Source: Phoronis australis
Lineage: Eukaryota; Phoronida; Phoronidae
Length of the DNA: 64,000 nt
Direction of reading: 5' to 3'
NCBI GenBank assembly: GCA_002633005.1
Contig: NMRA01000133.1
Coordinates: 406,312-470,311 of the forward strand
Every line of letters begins with the position of its first letter. Within the stretch, counting starts at the first letter, position 1. Positions 34,283 to 56,700 of this stretch are shown in pieces. The notes beneath the pieces were generated by a model. It did not search any database and was not told the DNA's origin. It saw only the letters and a program-made list of their open reading frames with translations. The position numbers were made by a program, and so were the translations under genes.

Positions 34283-35195
34283 ACATAGAGATGCCATAAC
34301 TGTTGTGTGGAAATTTTGGAAATGGTCCGTAATAAATAAATGATTGCGCAGACAATATCAATTAGAGAAATATCTAAGTCTATATTGAGTCATGTCTATG
34401 GTAACCATAAAGTAGAAATTGAGTAATAATTACAAAATGGTGGCAATATTCAAATATTAAAATAGTTGAATCAAGGACATGAAAGGATTTGCACATTAAA
34501 AATACAACATACTTTGATTTTACATTGTAAACAATACCTTGAAAGCATTAAAATTGTCGCTTTACAGGGATTTTTGGGATAGACCTTTAGCTTTGATCAG
34601 AGGCACAAAACAAGAAATTCCGTAGTGTTTTTGTGATTTTATTACAAATCGCCACTTCTTGCAATTTCTCGCTAAATTCGCTGATGAAATACTCGCATAT
34701 ATCGAGTGCGGCATGATGCTTGATTACAAAGGAGAAAGATCTCGAACGGTTCGAATCCGCGTTGGGGCTGATTTCCGCAGCACTTTTCTGGCCGGTTATG
34801 TCACTTCGAGGAGCCACACACGATGAGACGAGATGCACTTGCAAATTTCCCCTCTCCCCTCTCTCTTCCCTCCCTCCCCCCGTTACCCCCGCAAACTCTT
34901 CTGAAAATCCAGGTACGACTGCACTAGCTGCTCAACCTATTTATTGGATTGAATCGGAGATCCTCTAAACTAATCAAGTGGAAACGTAATCAGCGTTGTA
35001 TAAGTCAACGTCTTCCGGAAGCCATTTTAAGGTTTCGGTTAATAGCTCCTTGATTCTTAAAAATTGAGGACCAAATGGGCTGAAAAACACCGAGATTATT
35101 TTTTCGAAATTTTTAAGCTTAATTTATGAATTAGATGGGCCTGAGGTTTTGCCACTGTTAGGAATCAGATAAGATAAAGCTTAATCAAGCCTCAA

Positions 35196-35457
35196 CATGA
35201 GCGCACCCAGGGGGGCTCGGGGGGCTCGAACGAGCCTCGCATTTGGCGAAATGGATAAAAAGGTCCGCCTCAGAGAAACAAAAAGTCCGAGAAAACGAGA
35301 CAAAAGTCCACTAAAAAGGCGCAGACGCACAGTTCACAGACCTGAAGGTGGTACCCCGTTTTTTATTTTTTTTAGTCCTCCCGCTTTTTGTTAGCAAAAA
35401 TTCCACTTTGTCAGAGATTCGAGCCCTCCCCTGTATTAAAGGCTGGGTGCACGCATG
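35196..35457. mobile_element. MITE (family R6) copy A
   Basis: Terminal inverted repeats CATGAGCGCACCCAG at the left and CTGGGTGCACGCATG at the right; 262 bp. Flanks ctcaa/ttcaa suggest a decayed 5-bp target duplication. The interior (gaaaacgagacaaaa, ggtaccccgtttttt) matches copy B. An inner palindrome ggctcgaacgagcc lies beside the left end. Confidence 0.85.
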
Positions 35458-35704
35458 TTCAAGAGCACGATAGATGTCTCTTGAGGGGACTATTGAAGGC
35501 TTGGGGCCCTGACCCTTGCGACAAGCCACTGTCCAAGTGTGGTAGGATGCATCGATTTTTATAGGGATGTGTGCAAAAGGTGAAGCCGAAAAATTCCCTA
35601 ATTACCAATAACAACGTCGAAGACATCAGCGACCGAACAAGAAAATGCCTCAAAATTTATTTAGGCCAACTCTAAAATTGGAAGATGGCGCGTACACGTT
35701 CGCT

Positions 35705-35803
35705 ATGACTTGAGTAGAAATGGAATCCTATGGCGGTTTCATGAAAGTAAAAGATTTATTTCCATCTTCCTTTTTAGTCAGCTAAACAGAGCGAAACATT
35801 CCG
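35705..35803 (+). repeat. Partial R3 MITE (right end)
   Basis: agaaatggaatcctatggcg then agtcagctaaacagagcgaa matches the right half of R3. Confidence 0.5.
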
Positions 35804-35831
35804 TGCAGTATCCAGGGTATACTACACGCTT

Positions 35832-36076
35832 CATGCGCGCACCCAGGGAGGGAGGGCTCGGGAGGCTCGAACGAGCCCCTCATTTGGTGAAGTGGACAAA
35901 AAGGTCCGCCTCAGAGAATCAAAAAGTCCAAGAAAACGAGACAAAAAGTTCACTAAAAAGGCGCAAACGCTCTAGACGTGGTACCCCGTTTTTTGTTCTT
36001 CGGCTTTTTTGTCGGGAAAAAGTCCACATCATCTGAAATTCGAGCCCCCCCATATTAAAGGCTGGGTGCGCGCATG
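35832..36076. mobile_element. MITE (family R6) copy B with intact 5-bp target duplication
   Basis: Terminal repeats CATGCGCGCACCCAG and CTGGGTGCGCGCATG are exact reverse complements. CGCTT flanks both sides (35827-35831 and 36077-36081). 245 bp, no coding potential. Superfamily not assignable from the ends; a 5-bp duplication limits the choices. Confidence 0.9.
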
Positions 36077-36392
36077 CGCTTAGCATCAGAAAGCCATTAT
36101 CTAGGAAACGCCAAAGGATTCTAAACGAGAACCTTTCTGCGCCGTGAAATGTTCTTCACCGCTCAGTATCGCTTAATCAACGCGCTGAATTAGTTATTCA
36201 ACGCGCTGAATTGCTTCTCAAACGGTAACCGTTCTGTCAATTAAAGAACAGAGCGACAACAAATCACTGCGCACTGTTGCTTAAGGTATTTTCAGTACAA
36301 AATTGTACGTCGTATTTTAACAATAAATGTCTGTGAACCTTGTTCACCAGGTTGTATCTTAAATTCTGTTAACTCTAACCCCTACAAAGTAT

Positions 36393-36876
36393 ATATTTTC
36401 TGAAAGGTGAATAAATTTCCTAACAAAATTTATTATTCTTATTTAGTTGTCTTTATTTTTTCACGAGATATGGAGTTTTTAGTAAATGTTTTCTTTTGAC
36501 TTGGAACAGAGATCTTAAAAATATTGTTCCTTCAATCATACTGATCTTTTATCAACGTGTTGATGACATTTTTGAGGGAACTGTGTCTCAGATTTTAAAA
36601 AAAAGGTCTTAGTGTTTTAATTATCAACTTTTTAGGGCATTTTGAGCAAAAACGGCCGTACTCTCTGTTCTGAAAAACTAAGACCTATTTCAAACATCTG
36701 AGACGCGGTTCCCTCGAAAATGCCGTTATCAACATGTTGACGAAAGACAAATATGATTACAGGAACAATATTTTTATAATCTCCGTTGAAAGTCATTTTT
36801 TTACTAAAAACGAATATCTCATGAAAAAATAAAGACAAGTAAATTTTGTTAGGAAATTTATTCACCTTTTCAAAAT
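36393..36876. mobile_element. Imperfect 0.5-kb foldback element
   Basis: The arm from about 36393 to 36615 is mirrored by 36677 to 36876. Matching pairs include gaaaggtgaataaatttcct with aggaaatttattcacctttt, ggtcttagt with actaagacc, and aaaaatattgttcc with ggaacaatattttt. The central spacer is about 60 bp. Confidence 0.85.
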
Positions 36877-39348
36877 TCCCTAACAGCTGATGTCCCTAGT
36901 TTTGAAAAACTATAAAAATATAGAATTTACTAATAATATAGAATTTACTATTAGCAAAATCAACGGCATATAAGAAAACACAACGAAAAATGGAACTTAG
37001 TGCAATTAAAACGCTCGTAAATGCATATGTATATTTGTATTACAAATATTAGTTTGCCACAATATATGTTTGAAAAACCCTATTCACAGATATTTTCTAA
37101 TTAAATACCAATCAATTTCATACTTAATTGATCTCTCTTCTAAATAAAGGATATGCTTGTTCACCAATAGGTCTTGGTTAATTTTTTTACAAGTTGTAAT
37201 AGTAAGACTAATAGTTTAGATTAGTGTTGGTATATTTTTAACATTAAACCTGTAAAATAATCTTGATGCGGGCTCTCAGTCATAGCTGTTACTCAGAAAT
37301 AGGACATTTTTTTTTTATTTACAATCTTAGAAGAGGGTGGTAACTTCAAACAAGTACACTGTACTTCAGTTACCTTTTCCAAATGCATAGAAACTGTATC
37401 TTTGTCAAGTAATCTTACATGTATTTGAGTGTATTTTTGGAAATAAATCATATCACATCTTAGTCTTTTCCGACTAACGAGGCATACAATTGTTGGACCA
37501 CGTTTGTACTAAAATAAGAATTTCGTGCTCTCAAGTCCAAAGTTTATGAAAGACTTCGAAAATATGCAAAAAACGACACCCTATTCAAACTTTTGGTAGA
37601 GGAAACGATAGGCTAAAAATAAGAAATCAATAAAAAAGCCACTAATAATACATTTTCGGCATGTAGATTTCCAATATGGCCGAAAGGGCCACGTAGGACA
37701 AAATCTTGAACGTACAAAAATGGTTAAATACATATCACGAGGACAACTTGTTGCATGTTATAGTCTATTAATCATCGGCTGCCGTGTAATCGTATGAATT
37801 AGATGCTGAACTGACGTGTTCCAAAATCTCTGCCACGGACATCATTTATCTGGGCCCACACTCGCCCGAGAAGAAAGGTGCCAGAACCTTTTTGAAGGGG
37901 AATTTTGCTGCGTTTGTACTAGGAGGGGAATTTTCGCACCGTTTTTAATAACTAAGACTGGTAATTAAGAGGGTGATTTTTTGTGAGATTTATTTGTTGC
38001 ATTGCTTTTTATGATAATGTTACATATAATTGATCAATTAGAGGTCAATTTTTGAAGGATAGTTAGAGGGGAAGGGAGCCGATTCGGTCCCAATATCGAA
38101 GGCCCCGTTTATTTCAGAGAAGTGCATTATTTGCTCTGTATAGTTTACGTTGTTTGGAAAAGTACACAGCAGCTCACCAAGTAAAGAGCGCAGACCGCCG
38201 ATAAACAGTCACAGCACACTCAAACGTTCAGTAATCACAAAAACAGACTTATCTTTACGAACCCTTTGCAATTGCATCACCCAAAACCGGCAAACTGGAC
38301 TCCGGCCGCGTGCCGGAAATATAGACCGCGGGCGCAGAGACCTGACGACATTATTATCGACTTTCTACGCATTGTTTGTAATATACAAGGTTTCTTTCCA
38401 GAAGCCTGGCTATCGTTTACTTTGACCCAACCTTTAGGAAAAAGAAGAATGGCGTCTTGATTTAGGTTTTCAACAAATTGCTAAAAAATATGACGGTGAA
38501 TAAAACCACGTGGAAGAAAATTTCGACTACGGAAAAACTAAAGTCGTTGAGTACATGCTATGACGATTTCAAAAATGTATCCCAGTCATTTAAAAACATA
38601 TGGCCTATCCTTGAATGAATGGTTCCCCTCGTCCAACTCGATTAGGCTATAAACGCATACTAGTAAGACAGAACTGTTCTGTACTCAGCCTACCCACGCC
38701 GCGTACAAACGAGAATCGGCATGAAACTCAACTTATTCGACTGGGACTGGGCTAGGCTAAATAATGCATTTTTAAAATTCACCCAAAGATACTTTCTTGT
38801 AACAATCATATTATTTTGATGAGCAAGAGCCCCACAAAAGTATAATGGTGAGGTATGCCAAGCATAATCGACACATCTGCATTACCATAAAAAGTTGTAT
38901 TTTTTCATGAAAAAGCTGCTAACAACCGCTGATGTATTTGAGATGAAATGTGTGTGACTTGTTCAACTTTACAAATTTTATTCAGAATTCATTGTCACAG
39001 AATGTCTCTTTTAACATTTGTATTAGAACTGTAAGTCAAAAACCCTGTTGAACACATTATTACAAGTAGACATGTAAGTTCCAATACACTAATACAGTCA
39101 GTATATGATACAACAGATCTAAACTATAAATGCACGGCAATAACACTAGTACAAAAAGTTGTACTTCCCACAGAAACAATCCCATCAACACTTCTGTAGA
39201 CACCTCTATACCTCTGCCTAGTTCAGTTAAACAAAAACAAAATGGTTTACAAAAACTGAATAAGTCATTAAAAGTTGAGCTTTGTCTCTCTGAAAGACAA
39301 AATCAGTTGAAACTGACGTCAGACGAGGAAAGTTTACCAGTATTCTGG
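36877..39348. other. Intergenic region with GTPBP8 3' UTR; no gene seen
   Basis: Very AT-rich. The part from about 38960 to 39348 is the likely GTPBP8 3' UTR. ORFs at 38150-38460 lack splice context or recognisable domains. Confidence 0.5.
38977..38982 (-). terminator. Poly(A) signal AATAAA of GTPBP8
   Basis: TTTATT on the plus strand reads AATAAA on the minus strand, about 370 bp past the GTPBP8 stop codon; the first canonical hexamer I noticed downstream. Confidence 0.5.
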
Positions 39349-48255
<8,907 letters not shown>

Positions 48256-49604
48256 GGCAGAATTGCATGTAAGGTCACTTCCAGTGGCAAGTGTTGTAGA
48301 TTGTCGTTAGTAATATCGTCACTGAAGTTAGCTGGCCAAGGAGTGAAAACTGTTGGTTCACCTATGCTCAGTCACCATTACCAGTCTGAAAACAAATAAG
48401 AATATGCCCAATAAAAGTCTAACAGAACATCACACGGTCCGTCACAAAAACCAACTTTCGATCAAAGACATCACTTACTCTAATTTCAAATTGTTACTAC
48501 AGTCAAAATGGAGGTGACTTCTCTGCTTGGAAAGAGCTGACAGTTGACACAGCTAAGTATTGTCTCAAGCAATAACTATTGTCTGTTCTTTGCAACATTA
48601 AAAATCCCTTATCTCAAAGAAAAAATGAGATCCATTTTACAGTGATGAGTGGAGTAAATGAGACGCAGGTTTACAGCTGCTTATGTTCAATAAGATAAGA
48701 GAATTTTATTTTCCTCTAATAAATAATATCACTGAAAAGAACAGATAGGTTCTTTGCATATCATTACAGGATGATAAAATTCATGAGACCTCAGGTGCTT
48801 CATTTCTAGGGTAATTTTCAGTCTATATGATCTAGCTCAGGGGTAAATTTTTAGAGATGCACCGGCAGTTTTTACCCAGTCATGAGGTAATATTATTATG
48901 AAATTGGGAACGCTGTATAATCTCGGCTAGATGTATTCCGGATACATCCACTTCAGTCATTGACAATGGGGCCCCGCCTAAGATAAAGGTCCCATCTAGT
49001 CTTTACATGTGGAAGGTTCTGGCAACCGAGTGACAATACATTAAGTTAAAAAAGCTGCAGGTTAGGACATCGCACAAAATTAAGGCCCCGCCTCCCTCAC
49101 CACAGAAGCCCCCAAATGTTACAGCAACTGGGAAGCCAAGAAACCTAACACGGACACTGGCTATAGCCAGTTGCTATGAGTAACAAAGGTTGAATCAAAA
49201 AGGAAGGTGGTTGTAGGATAAATATCAATGGCATAAATGGTGGCCGTAGCCACCTGAGGTTTTGATATTTGAGGACTGTTTTTTATCCATCAACTGGTAT
49301 TGCCTCAGCCTAAGGTGCACAGTTACCTAATAGGGCAGGTATACATCTGTATTGTTGCTCAGCAATACTCATTGACTACTCAGTCATTGCCTGGAAGACA
49401 CCGGCTAGGCTCATCAAAGAGGCTGCAACTAGCCTACCTTGTCCTTTCATCACAAAAACCAACTTTGGAATTAGGCCATCATCATAATGAAAATTTGGTC
49501 AACTATTTCCTAGTCAAGTTGGAGATGAGTTACTGACTTAGCTAAGACAAATCTTAAATTAGTGTGGTGAATTTGAAGACTAAAAGTTCAAAATGTCTGT
49601 CTGT

Positions 49605-49765
49605 TCCAAGAAAGTGACCTTAGGTTTGACTTAAATTTTTTACTTAAGTTTTGTTAAGTTTGACTAACATACCTGAAGTGGAAGTTTCAAAGTTTGCAAG
49701 ACTGAAAGTTGAGACAAATCTTAGACTTTAAGTAAAAAAATTAACTTTAAAGTCACTTTCTTGGA
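49605..49765. mobile_element. Hairpin MITE with about 45-bp arms
   Basis: tccaagaaagtgacc at the left mirrors gtcactttcttgga at the right, and ttttttacttaa pairs with ttaagtaaaaaa inside. 161 bp. Confidence 0.8.
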
Positions 49766-49911
49766 GCCTGCTGAGTACGGAGCCAGCAGTACATCGGCTC
49801 CTCCATTAGACAATGACCGCTGTCAGCTAGAGACGGTCGTCACTGTCAACTGCCCCAGATGCATGACCCTGGTGCTAGAGTGCAGCAAAGTTAAAAGGAC
49901 GTGACAGATTC

Positions 49912-50739
49912 GACATGTATGGGACCCCACAAGCGTCACCTTGTGACGGGTCTTTTCTGACACGTAACGAGTCATTTCTAACATGCTGACGCGTCAGTGA
50001 TGCTATCGATGTTCTTAAAAGAACCAATCAGTGTTAAGGTTATACAATGTGTTGACCAAACCAATGAGATCGTCATGTTTTGACGAGACTGACAATTACA
50101 TAGGCTGAGCATTTGACACAAAGAAAAAATATAAAAAATGGCCAGCATCCTCTTGCACAAAAACTCAACCTACACAATGTCCTGTCTCCACTGAGCAAGA
50201 CCAGTACATCTTCACTGATTGAGCAAATAGAACCTACAAGGACACAACAACTGTTGGCACAGCACCTGAGAAAATCATCCAAGGTCACAGACATCAAGTC
50301 CTCGTCACTCACAGCATTGTCCTCGTTTATTTGGATAAACAGTCTTTCGTTTATAACATTTTTGACTGTACATGCAGAACACAGACGCCACCGTTGTACT
50401 TTTGCAGGGCGCTATACTCCACAGAGGTGGATTATGATTCATTCAATTAATGCGAGTGTGCATGTAAACTTGTCCCTTTTGGTCAAATGCAAAGTGGGAG
50501 GGCTTATGACCTTTTAGGCTAGTCAGATGTCGGGTCAGTTGGGACGTAAACTGACTGACATCTAAGCATACGTCATTGCTGACCAAACCACAACGTCTTA
50601 TTGGACGCACAGTAATGGGGCTGTAACTTGACACACTGGGAGGTACATTTCGAGTCAAGTCTGACGCGTTTCAATGACTCGTAACGTGTCAGAATAGACC
50701 AGCCAAAAGGTGACACCAGGGGCGTTCCATAGACATGTC
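49912..50739. mobile_element. Non-autonomous DNA transposon with about 85-bp terminal inverted repeats
   Basis: The left arm (gacatgtatggg, gcgtcacctt, ctgacacgtaacgagtcat, gacgcgtcag) is mirrored by the right arm (ctgacgcgtt, atgactcgtaacgtgtcag, aggtgacacc, gacatgtc). The interior has a 134-codon plus ORF (50113-50517) and an overlapping minus ORF; neither shows a transposase motif. Confidence 0.75.
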
Positions 50740-53031
50740 TTGTTTCGACTCAACTGCGTGAATATGGCGATTGCGGCACTCTGTTGCATATGTAGGCCTA
50801 CTATATTGGTACAAAGCTGTATATGTATTTTGACGACAGTCTTACAGCTAGCTGGCTGGCTGGCCTACTAGTGCACTGCACTAGAGACAGTCTCACAGTT
50901 TCTGTCCTTTTAAATGAATTGTACATCAACAACGTGAATCCTAATACTGGGAGCACAGAGACGGAACTCGAGAAATGCTCGTCGGTCGTTCACCACTCGC
51001 TACCTGTTGGGTTGTTTTCGCCGGGCACTCGGCACACACTTGATATTTGTCCGCCAGGCACATGTACTGCTCACTACTAGCGCCCTCTGTGTACAGCTAG
51101 GCACCTTGGCGGTCAAGGTACACAGCCAGTCCAAGCAGCCTGGGAAGACCATAAATATAGTATACAACGACGCTGCACAGTCTAGTATAATAAATAGGTA
51201 TTTGATGATAGCTCATTCAATGACACATTTATAGTTTGCAGTTTTCAATCTAAGCATTGTTTTTCAGTCAGTGACTTTTGCCGGGGAGTATCCAGTATAA
51301 CAAATTCTCTTTGCTAATTCCCGACCTGGACAGGTTTATGAAAGCGCCGAAATTAACTTTTTATTGCCACATGAATACAACAATAATATAATGGAAGCAA
51401 TACTACTGGGTAGTGAGGTGCAACACCCAGGCACGTGCACGACATTGCACCATCATAGACACCACTGAAAAGCATGGGACACTGCATGAGGGAATATGTC
51501 GAACATGTACATGTATTATTTGTTATGGACGACTCATCCTATATGGAAAAAAATATAACGTCACTCGTTTGAATCGACTCGGCCGGGTACACATTTTTGG
51601 GAATTGGACTAATTCACCGATCGTATGGAGAGTCCACTTACACCAGAAATGAGTAAAAGTTTGTCTTACTATTTTTGAATCTATGGTCGAATGTATGGCT
51701 ACCCTGACTTGCCTTGTTGGGATGGACAACATACGCTTTTAAGTGACTCGACAACCCATTTTTCAGACCAGTTACCGAACAAACTAGAATACAAGAATTA
51801 AATCGTAGCCGTATAGTCTCTGTTAGGTAGTAGTCTCGGTCGGAAGCTTACTAGCCTGTCTCAAAGCAAAACAGACACCATTCAAAGTGATTGGTCGGTG
51901 AGGTTGGAGTGTTGAGTTGTGGGATAAGCGTTTCATAAGCGAAGATTTACAACCGTAAGTGCAAGCTATTACCTTGCTTACTGCCTCTCTGGAACGCAGG
52001 CCTGGATAATATGAGGTTACGAAAATACCTGTGTCCCAGATTATGTTGCTAAAGTGCAGGTCATGTTACATATACCACTCAAATGAACAAATTTCAGTCC
52101 ATGCAGATGCCCAACAAACCCCAACGATGACCATCACTGGTAGTAAATGTGAGGCAGCGGATAGATGCCCCCTGATTCGGTTAACAGTTATGAAAAGTTA
52201 GGGATAAACCAGAAAAAAATAGGGCGCGCAGTATCCAAAAGAAAACACTGGAAAAAGACACACACAAAGCAAATAAACAGAAAATTTGTGTCAATTAACT
52301 ATATACGCCCAAGAAAATGTTAGTTACTTCAATATCAAGGCATGTGGAATATAAGGAGAGAATGGATTAACGTTGACCGGAATCGGAACTAAATGATGTG
52401 AAGTTTGGTAAAATTGGAATACTATAATTCGTGAAGACATACTCTTTATAGTGTCTTGGTGGCAACATTATCAGATTCTTTCTCCGGAAGACCCCCAAGA
52501 GTAGCACTTTAAAGATATTTGATACATTTTTAAAGTTTAAATTCCTGAATTTTAAGTTAGCAGGCTTCTTCTAGAATGCACCAGGAAATTGACGTCAACA
52601 CGCATGAATTCTGAAAATTTCTTGGACAAGGGGCCACAAATCCCCGACTCCCGCGATTTTCAGAGGAAGCCAGTGGTCACGCAGTGACGCATAAACCTAC
52701 ACATGTTAGTCTGAAAATCAAACCAAAGAATATTGCATAATCGGATCTGTTCTGTTTCTTTTTTCTTGAAAAGTGATGCGGTACGTTATGCAGCATTTTA
52801 TTAGTAGTTCAGATTTTCAAAAACGAAAAGTGATTACAAATGAAACAGGTCGGGTTACTACTCCCTAACCCTTATCCTAACCCTTTCCCAGCACCACCTG
52901 ATGTCAGCTGAGTCCAATGGGTCCAATGACGTTTTCTTAGCAGTGGGGTTCAAAATGAGCTGAGCGCAGACCAGAGCCAATTGCGCTACTTTTGGGTAAT
53001 AGCAGGAAGAGATGGTAATAGTCAACTACTA

Positions 53032-53104
53032 GGGTCCCGCGTTTTGAGAACCAGTTTTCTTCACTGAATAATGGGAATAAACCTGGTTCTCAAAATCCTG
53101 GGCA
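53032..53104. mobile_element. Short palindromic MITE (family R5), intergenic copy
   Basis: gggtcccgcgttttgagaac mirrored by ctggttctcaaaatcctggg, with an actgaataatggga centre. Confidence 0.7.
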
Positions 53105-53289
53105 TCACCCCGCCTGTAAGTGGTGTTGCCATTTTCACCCCTCTAAAGAACATCTTACTAACTCATCGGCAGAACTTTATACAAGGTCGCGAGGCAAAAT
53201 CCTCATGGCTTCATTTTGCCGTAGAGCCGTAATTTTGCATTCGAAGGGCGCAGCTCTGCGTCAATGCTATTCGGTCAGGCTGCGTGCGA

Positions 53290-53500
53290 AAGTAAATTCT
53301 TGTTAGTGGCGTAAATTTACGCACGTACCGGTATGTTCATTATTTGCGTGCGTATTTTACGCACGTAAATGAACGCCACAAATATCATTACTTTGCAAAC
53401 TTTACGCCGTTAGAAGTTAGTTCACGATGCAAATCAGCAACTACTGTTTACGCCGCTAACAAGCAATTGCCTACGCACATAATTTACTTGCGTAACGTTC
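53290..53500. promoter_or_regulatory. CpG-rich palindromic TTTACGC cluster upstream of the 53777 gene
   Basis: Many TTTACGC/GCGTAAA words and palindromes (gcgtattttacgc, gtaaatttac) 280-490 bp before the start codon in an otherwise AT-rich region. Promoter role is only inferred; a similar tract lies at 58440-58590. Confidence 0.3.
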
Positions 53501-53776
53501 ACCCCTTTGGCCAACGATATTGTGCTGGGCAATACCGCTATTCGTTTTTGCCTGGGCATATTTTATGAGTCTATTGTTCAGGGAATGCGACCACGTGCAA
53601 ACGACGCTAAATGCGACTCTAACAAATAAAACGATGAATAGTGTTTCATTGTTCAGGCTCGTCGACCTGTGAAATGTCCGTCAAGAAACTAGTCAAACTA
53701 TATATAATAGGCTGCATGTAGTTGTTGTGTTGCTTTAGATTTAGAGTGCATCAGAAATAATTGGAAGACCAATCCA

Positions 53777-56700
53777 ATGTTCGAAAAAATGTTTTCCGCC
53801 ACCTCATGGCTCTCCGCTCTGCTGTTACTCTTAAGGGCTCAACTCATTCTTTCAGGTAAGTGCGCGTAAAAAGTACAACATCATGCTGCTTGAGATAAAA
53901 TTCAAACTACATTAATGACTACGAGCAAAACTGAATTAGAAACCAACCTCTGTTACGACCTTGGGCAGGATCTTGAATTAGATATGACGTAACAGGACAT
54001 TGATAACGTCCGTAATCGATAATCGAATGTGGACTTCTAAAATGACAACACGTTGATCTCTTTTCTTTCTTGCTGAACGTTTTATCCTATCCAATCTTGC
54101 CTTCTGATAACGTCACAAGTCTTTTTCATCTAACGACTTGTTTGCAAAGTAAATGTATTGTGTAATCATGTTTATGACGCATGGGCGGCGCACCATAGGG
54201 GGCGATGAGCGGCTATAGCCCCCCACTTATTTCAGTGCTGCGCTGCCCATGTATGCGCAGTTGATTAAAGCACGTGTTTGGCGCCCACCTAGCCCAGGTT
54301 AGGTAAATAGTTGGCTACAACCTGGTTCCCTTAGTCTATTGCGTGGTCTGTGTGCTCCGCTGCAGCCCAACGAACGTTGCCAGACTGAGCCTATTTATGC
54401 TGCCTCGAGCACCTGGAACCCGGTTGTGATCAAACAATGAGTTCAGGAATTAATGTGCCGTCTATTGTGACCCATTAAGCCCGTTTTGACCCATTATGTC
54501 TTTTTTGTCCTTTAAATCAAATTTCACTCCTTGTAATCGCCATTCTTACCCCTGTTGCCTGCAGGATATTCGATGAAATTAATGCCGGTAACTTAACCAG
54601 TTACAAATTCTGCGGCAGAGCGTTCTGAGCAATGAGCAATATACGTCATTGGTTCGAATGCTACTGCAAAGGTTGTGGGTTCCACGATTCCGCGCTAGAC
54701 TAATTTCTATACAATTCTCACCTAGAATTTCCCAAAATAAGTTGTGAAATACAGATATCGTTTTGATGAATTAGTTCGAAAGAGAGTTAACAGTTAACTC
54801 CACTGTTCTACTGTTGCAAAAACTGAAGATTCGTACTTTTTTTCAGCACCACTGCACCTAGTTCACAAACGCACTCACGAGCTTGTAGTGGGCCGGCGAC
54901 AGTTGAAGTCTCTCGACAATGTTAAGTATATATAAGTATCTGTCTGTAGTACGGAGCCGTTCATATGGGCCATAACAAAGGCCTTGGTGAAATAAAGGGC
55001 GAATTCTTCCATGGTCCCAAGACCGATAGAATTAGGTCTCAGTCAACATCATAAACCTTTTGTTAAACTGTGTTTAGTTTCACAGTCCAACTGGGACACT
55101 GTAACTGCTTCACTGACCTTGCGTGTCAATTTCAAAAGACCCATTGTTTGTGAAGGACGTCCAGATATACAACAACAGGCAAATTGTAAGCCTCCAGGCG
55201 GACTAGTTACCCCAACCAAACCCAAACTGGTTCTCATGTTTCACATAACTGTTACTATTGATAAATCCACTTAATCCACTGGCTGTGAAATTAAGCCAAT
55301 CAAACTGGATTAAAATTTTAGATGAGTGCGTTCTTTATCGACGAATTTTTGGTTTGACTAGATTTTTTCTGACCGTTGGATACTTTTATTGAATGACGCA
55401 AGCTTTTTCAGCTGGTTTCCGATGAACAACTTAAGTTAAGTTATGCATCCTCATCCTTCTTTCAAAATACAAATGCGGATAAGAATATAGATGACGTGGA
55501 ATCCTTGTGATTTTGCTCTGGATTAGGGTTGGGTCTACAAGAATTTACAAATCGGCACGAAATCGATAGTGATACTGCCACTTCGTCATCGATACTCTTT
55601 CCATACCGATGCCAAGTGCAAAGTATAAGTTAACTTCGGATATGTTTTGTCTTTTAACCGACAATATGTTTTCATGGGGTGTGCCGCTGGGAGTTAGCGG
55701 ATAACCACTCGTTTAGAGCCGGTAAGAGATTTGGTGTTGGTTTACTGAGTATCGGTGAACTTGAGCTCCACTTGACGTTGGGTTTGTTTCACGTCATACT
55801 TGACTGAATTGCAAAATAAAGCATGAAAATGTTACGAAATCAGAAACACCTTCAGTTTTCAAGGTATCGATTTTTGTACTGATTACTTTTCGTTTCGATA
55901 CTCTATCGGTATCTTTCATTTCGGTATTCGGTACAATGCATAAACCGATAACCAGTGACCAACACCAGTTCAGACATTACTTGACGTCATTTTCCATCCC
56001 GCGACCGCGTGACTTGCTGAAGCGTTTTCAGACTCATGATATTCTCCATACCACCGGAAATAATAGACTATCATACTGATGAAAATACTGTGCCATCGTG
56101 ATATTGCAATATTTTTTAATCTTGTTTTTTCGGACATTACGCAAACAGAAATTCAGCATTACTTAATTAAATCTGAGATGAACATTACCTCCCAAATCCA
56201 CGCTACCATTTGAAGAGTGTGGAAAACAACGTGCGGAAATTTTAGCGGAGATAACGAGCATACCAGAGCTGAGTTGAGAAGAACTCATACACAACTCTCT
56301 GATATGACTGTCGCTGGGTTATCAATGTTCTTGGTATAAGTGTTGTCATTACAGAATCTCTGCATGCACGGCGACAGGTGACCGATTCTGGGTACAGACG
56401 TACTAAGGGCGGAGGTAAGGCAGATTAGGACATGCGCAATGTGCTCAAGTGTTTTGCAACCCTGTTAGGTTAATTTCTGTATACCCCTAATGCTTGAATA
56501 TTTATTTGTTTTGAATTATCGTTCATAAAATTACTACTGAACGCCCTCTTCTCCAAAATGCCAAAAATGGAACAATTAAGTCGGGATACTGTTTGCAACT
56601 TATTAGATTTCCAAGTCAAACAATGGTAGTATTCTAAAGCTTTGAAAGCGTCATCTGTTGGTTCTGAACCTAAGCAATTTTGAGTTTTCGTGACAAAAAG

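Larger units (their letters stand above)
31384..35190. other. Upstream region of LONRF; no convincing gene
   Basis: Contains the LONRF promoter/5' UTR somewhere near 31.4-31.8 kb, without a clear TATA box or defined start site. It includes an (AC)n microsatellite with an N at 34253 (34235-34282). The 171-codon minus ORF at 33782-34297 runs into that microsatellite and has no recognisable domain. A C/T-rich tract lies at 34848-34885. Confidence 0.5.
48256..53776. other. Divergent intergenic region between GTPBP8 and the 53777 gene
   Basis: Holds promoters of both genes in principle, plus elements at 49605-49765, 49912-50739 and 53032-53104 and a CpG palindrome tract at 53290-53500. No supported gene; a telomere-like taaccct/cctaaccc scrap lies at about 52864-52890. 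Confidence 0.5.

Noticed and set aside
33782-34297. 171-codon minus-strand ORF
   Set aside because: It starts in an (AC)n microsatellite containing an N, and the remainder has no domain or splice context.
37770-37860. Possible terminal exon on the minus strand (ends YDYTAADD then stop)
   Set aside because: An in-frame stop lies just before the ATG and the nearest acceptor; the GTPBP8 terminal exon was found at 39349-39430 instead.
52864-52890. Interstitial telomere repeat
   Set aside because: Only two or three imperfect cctaaccc units.
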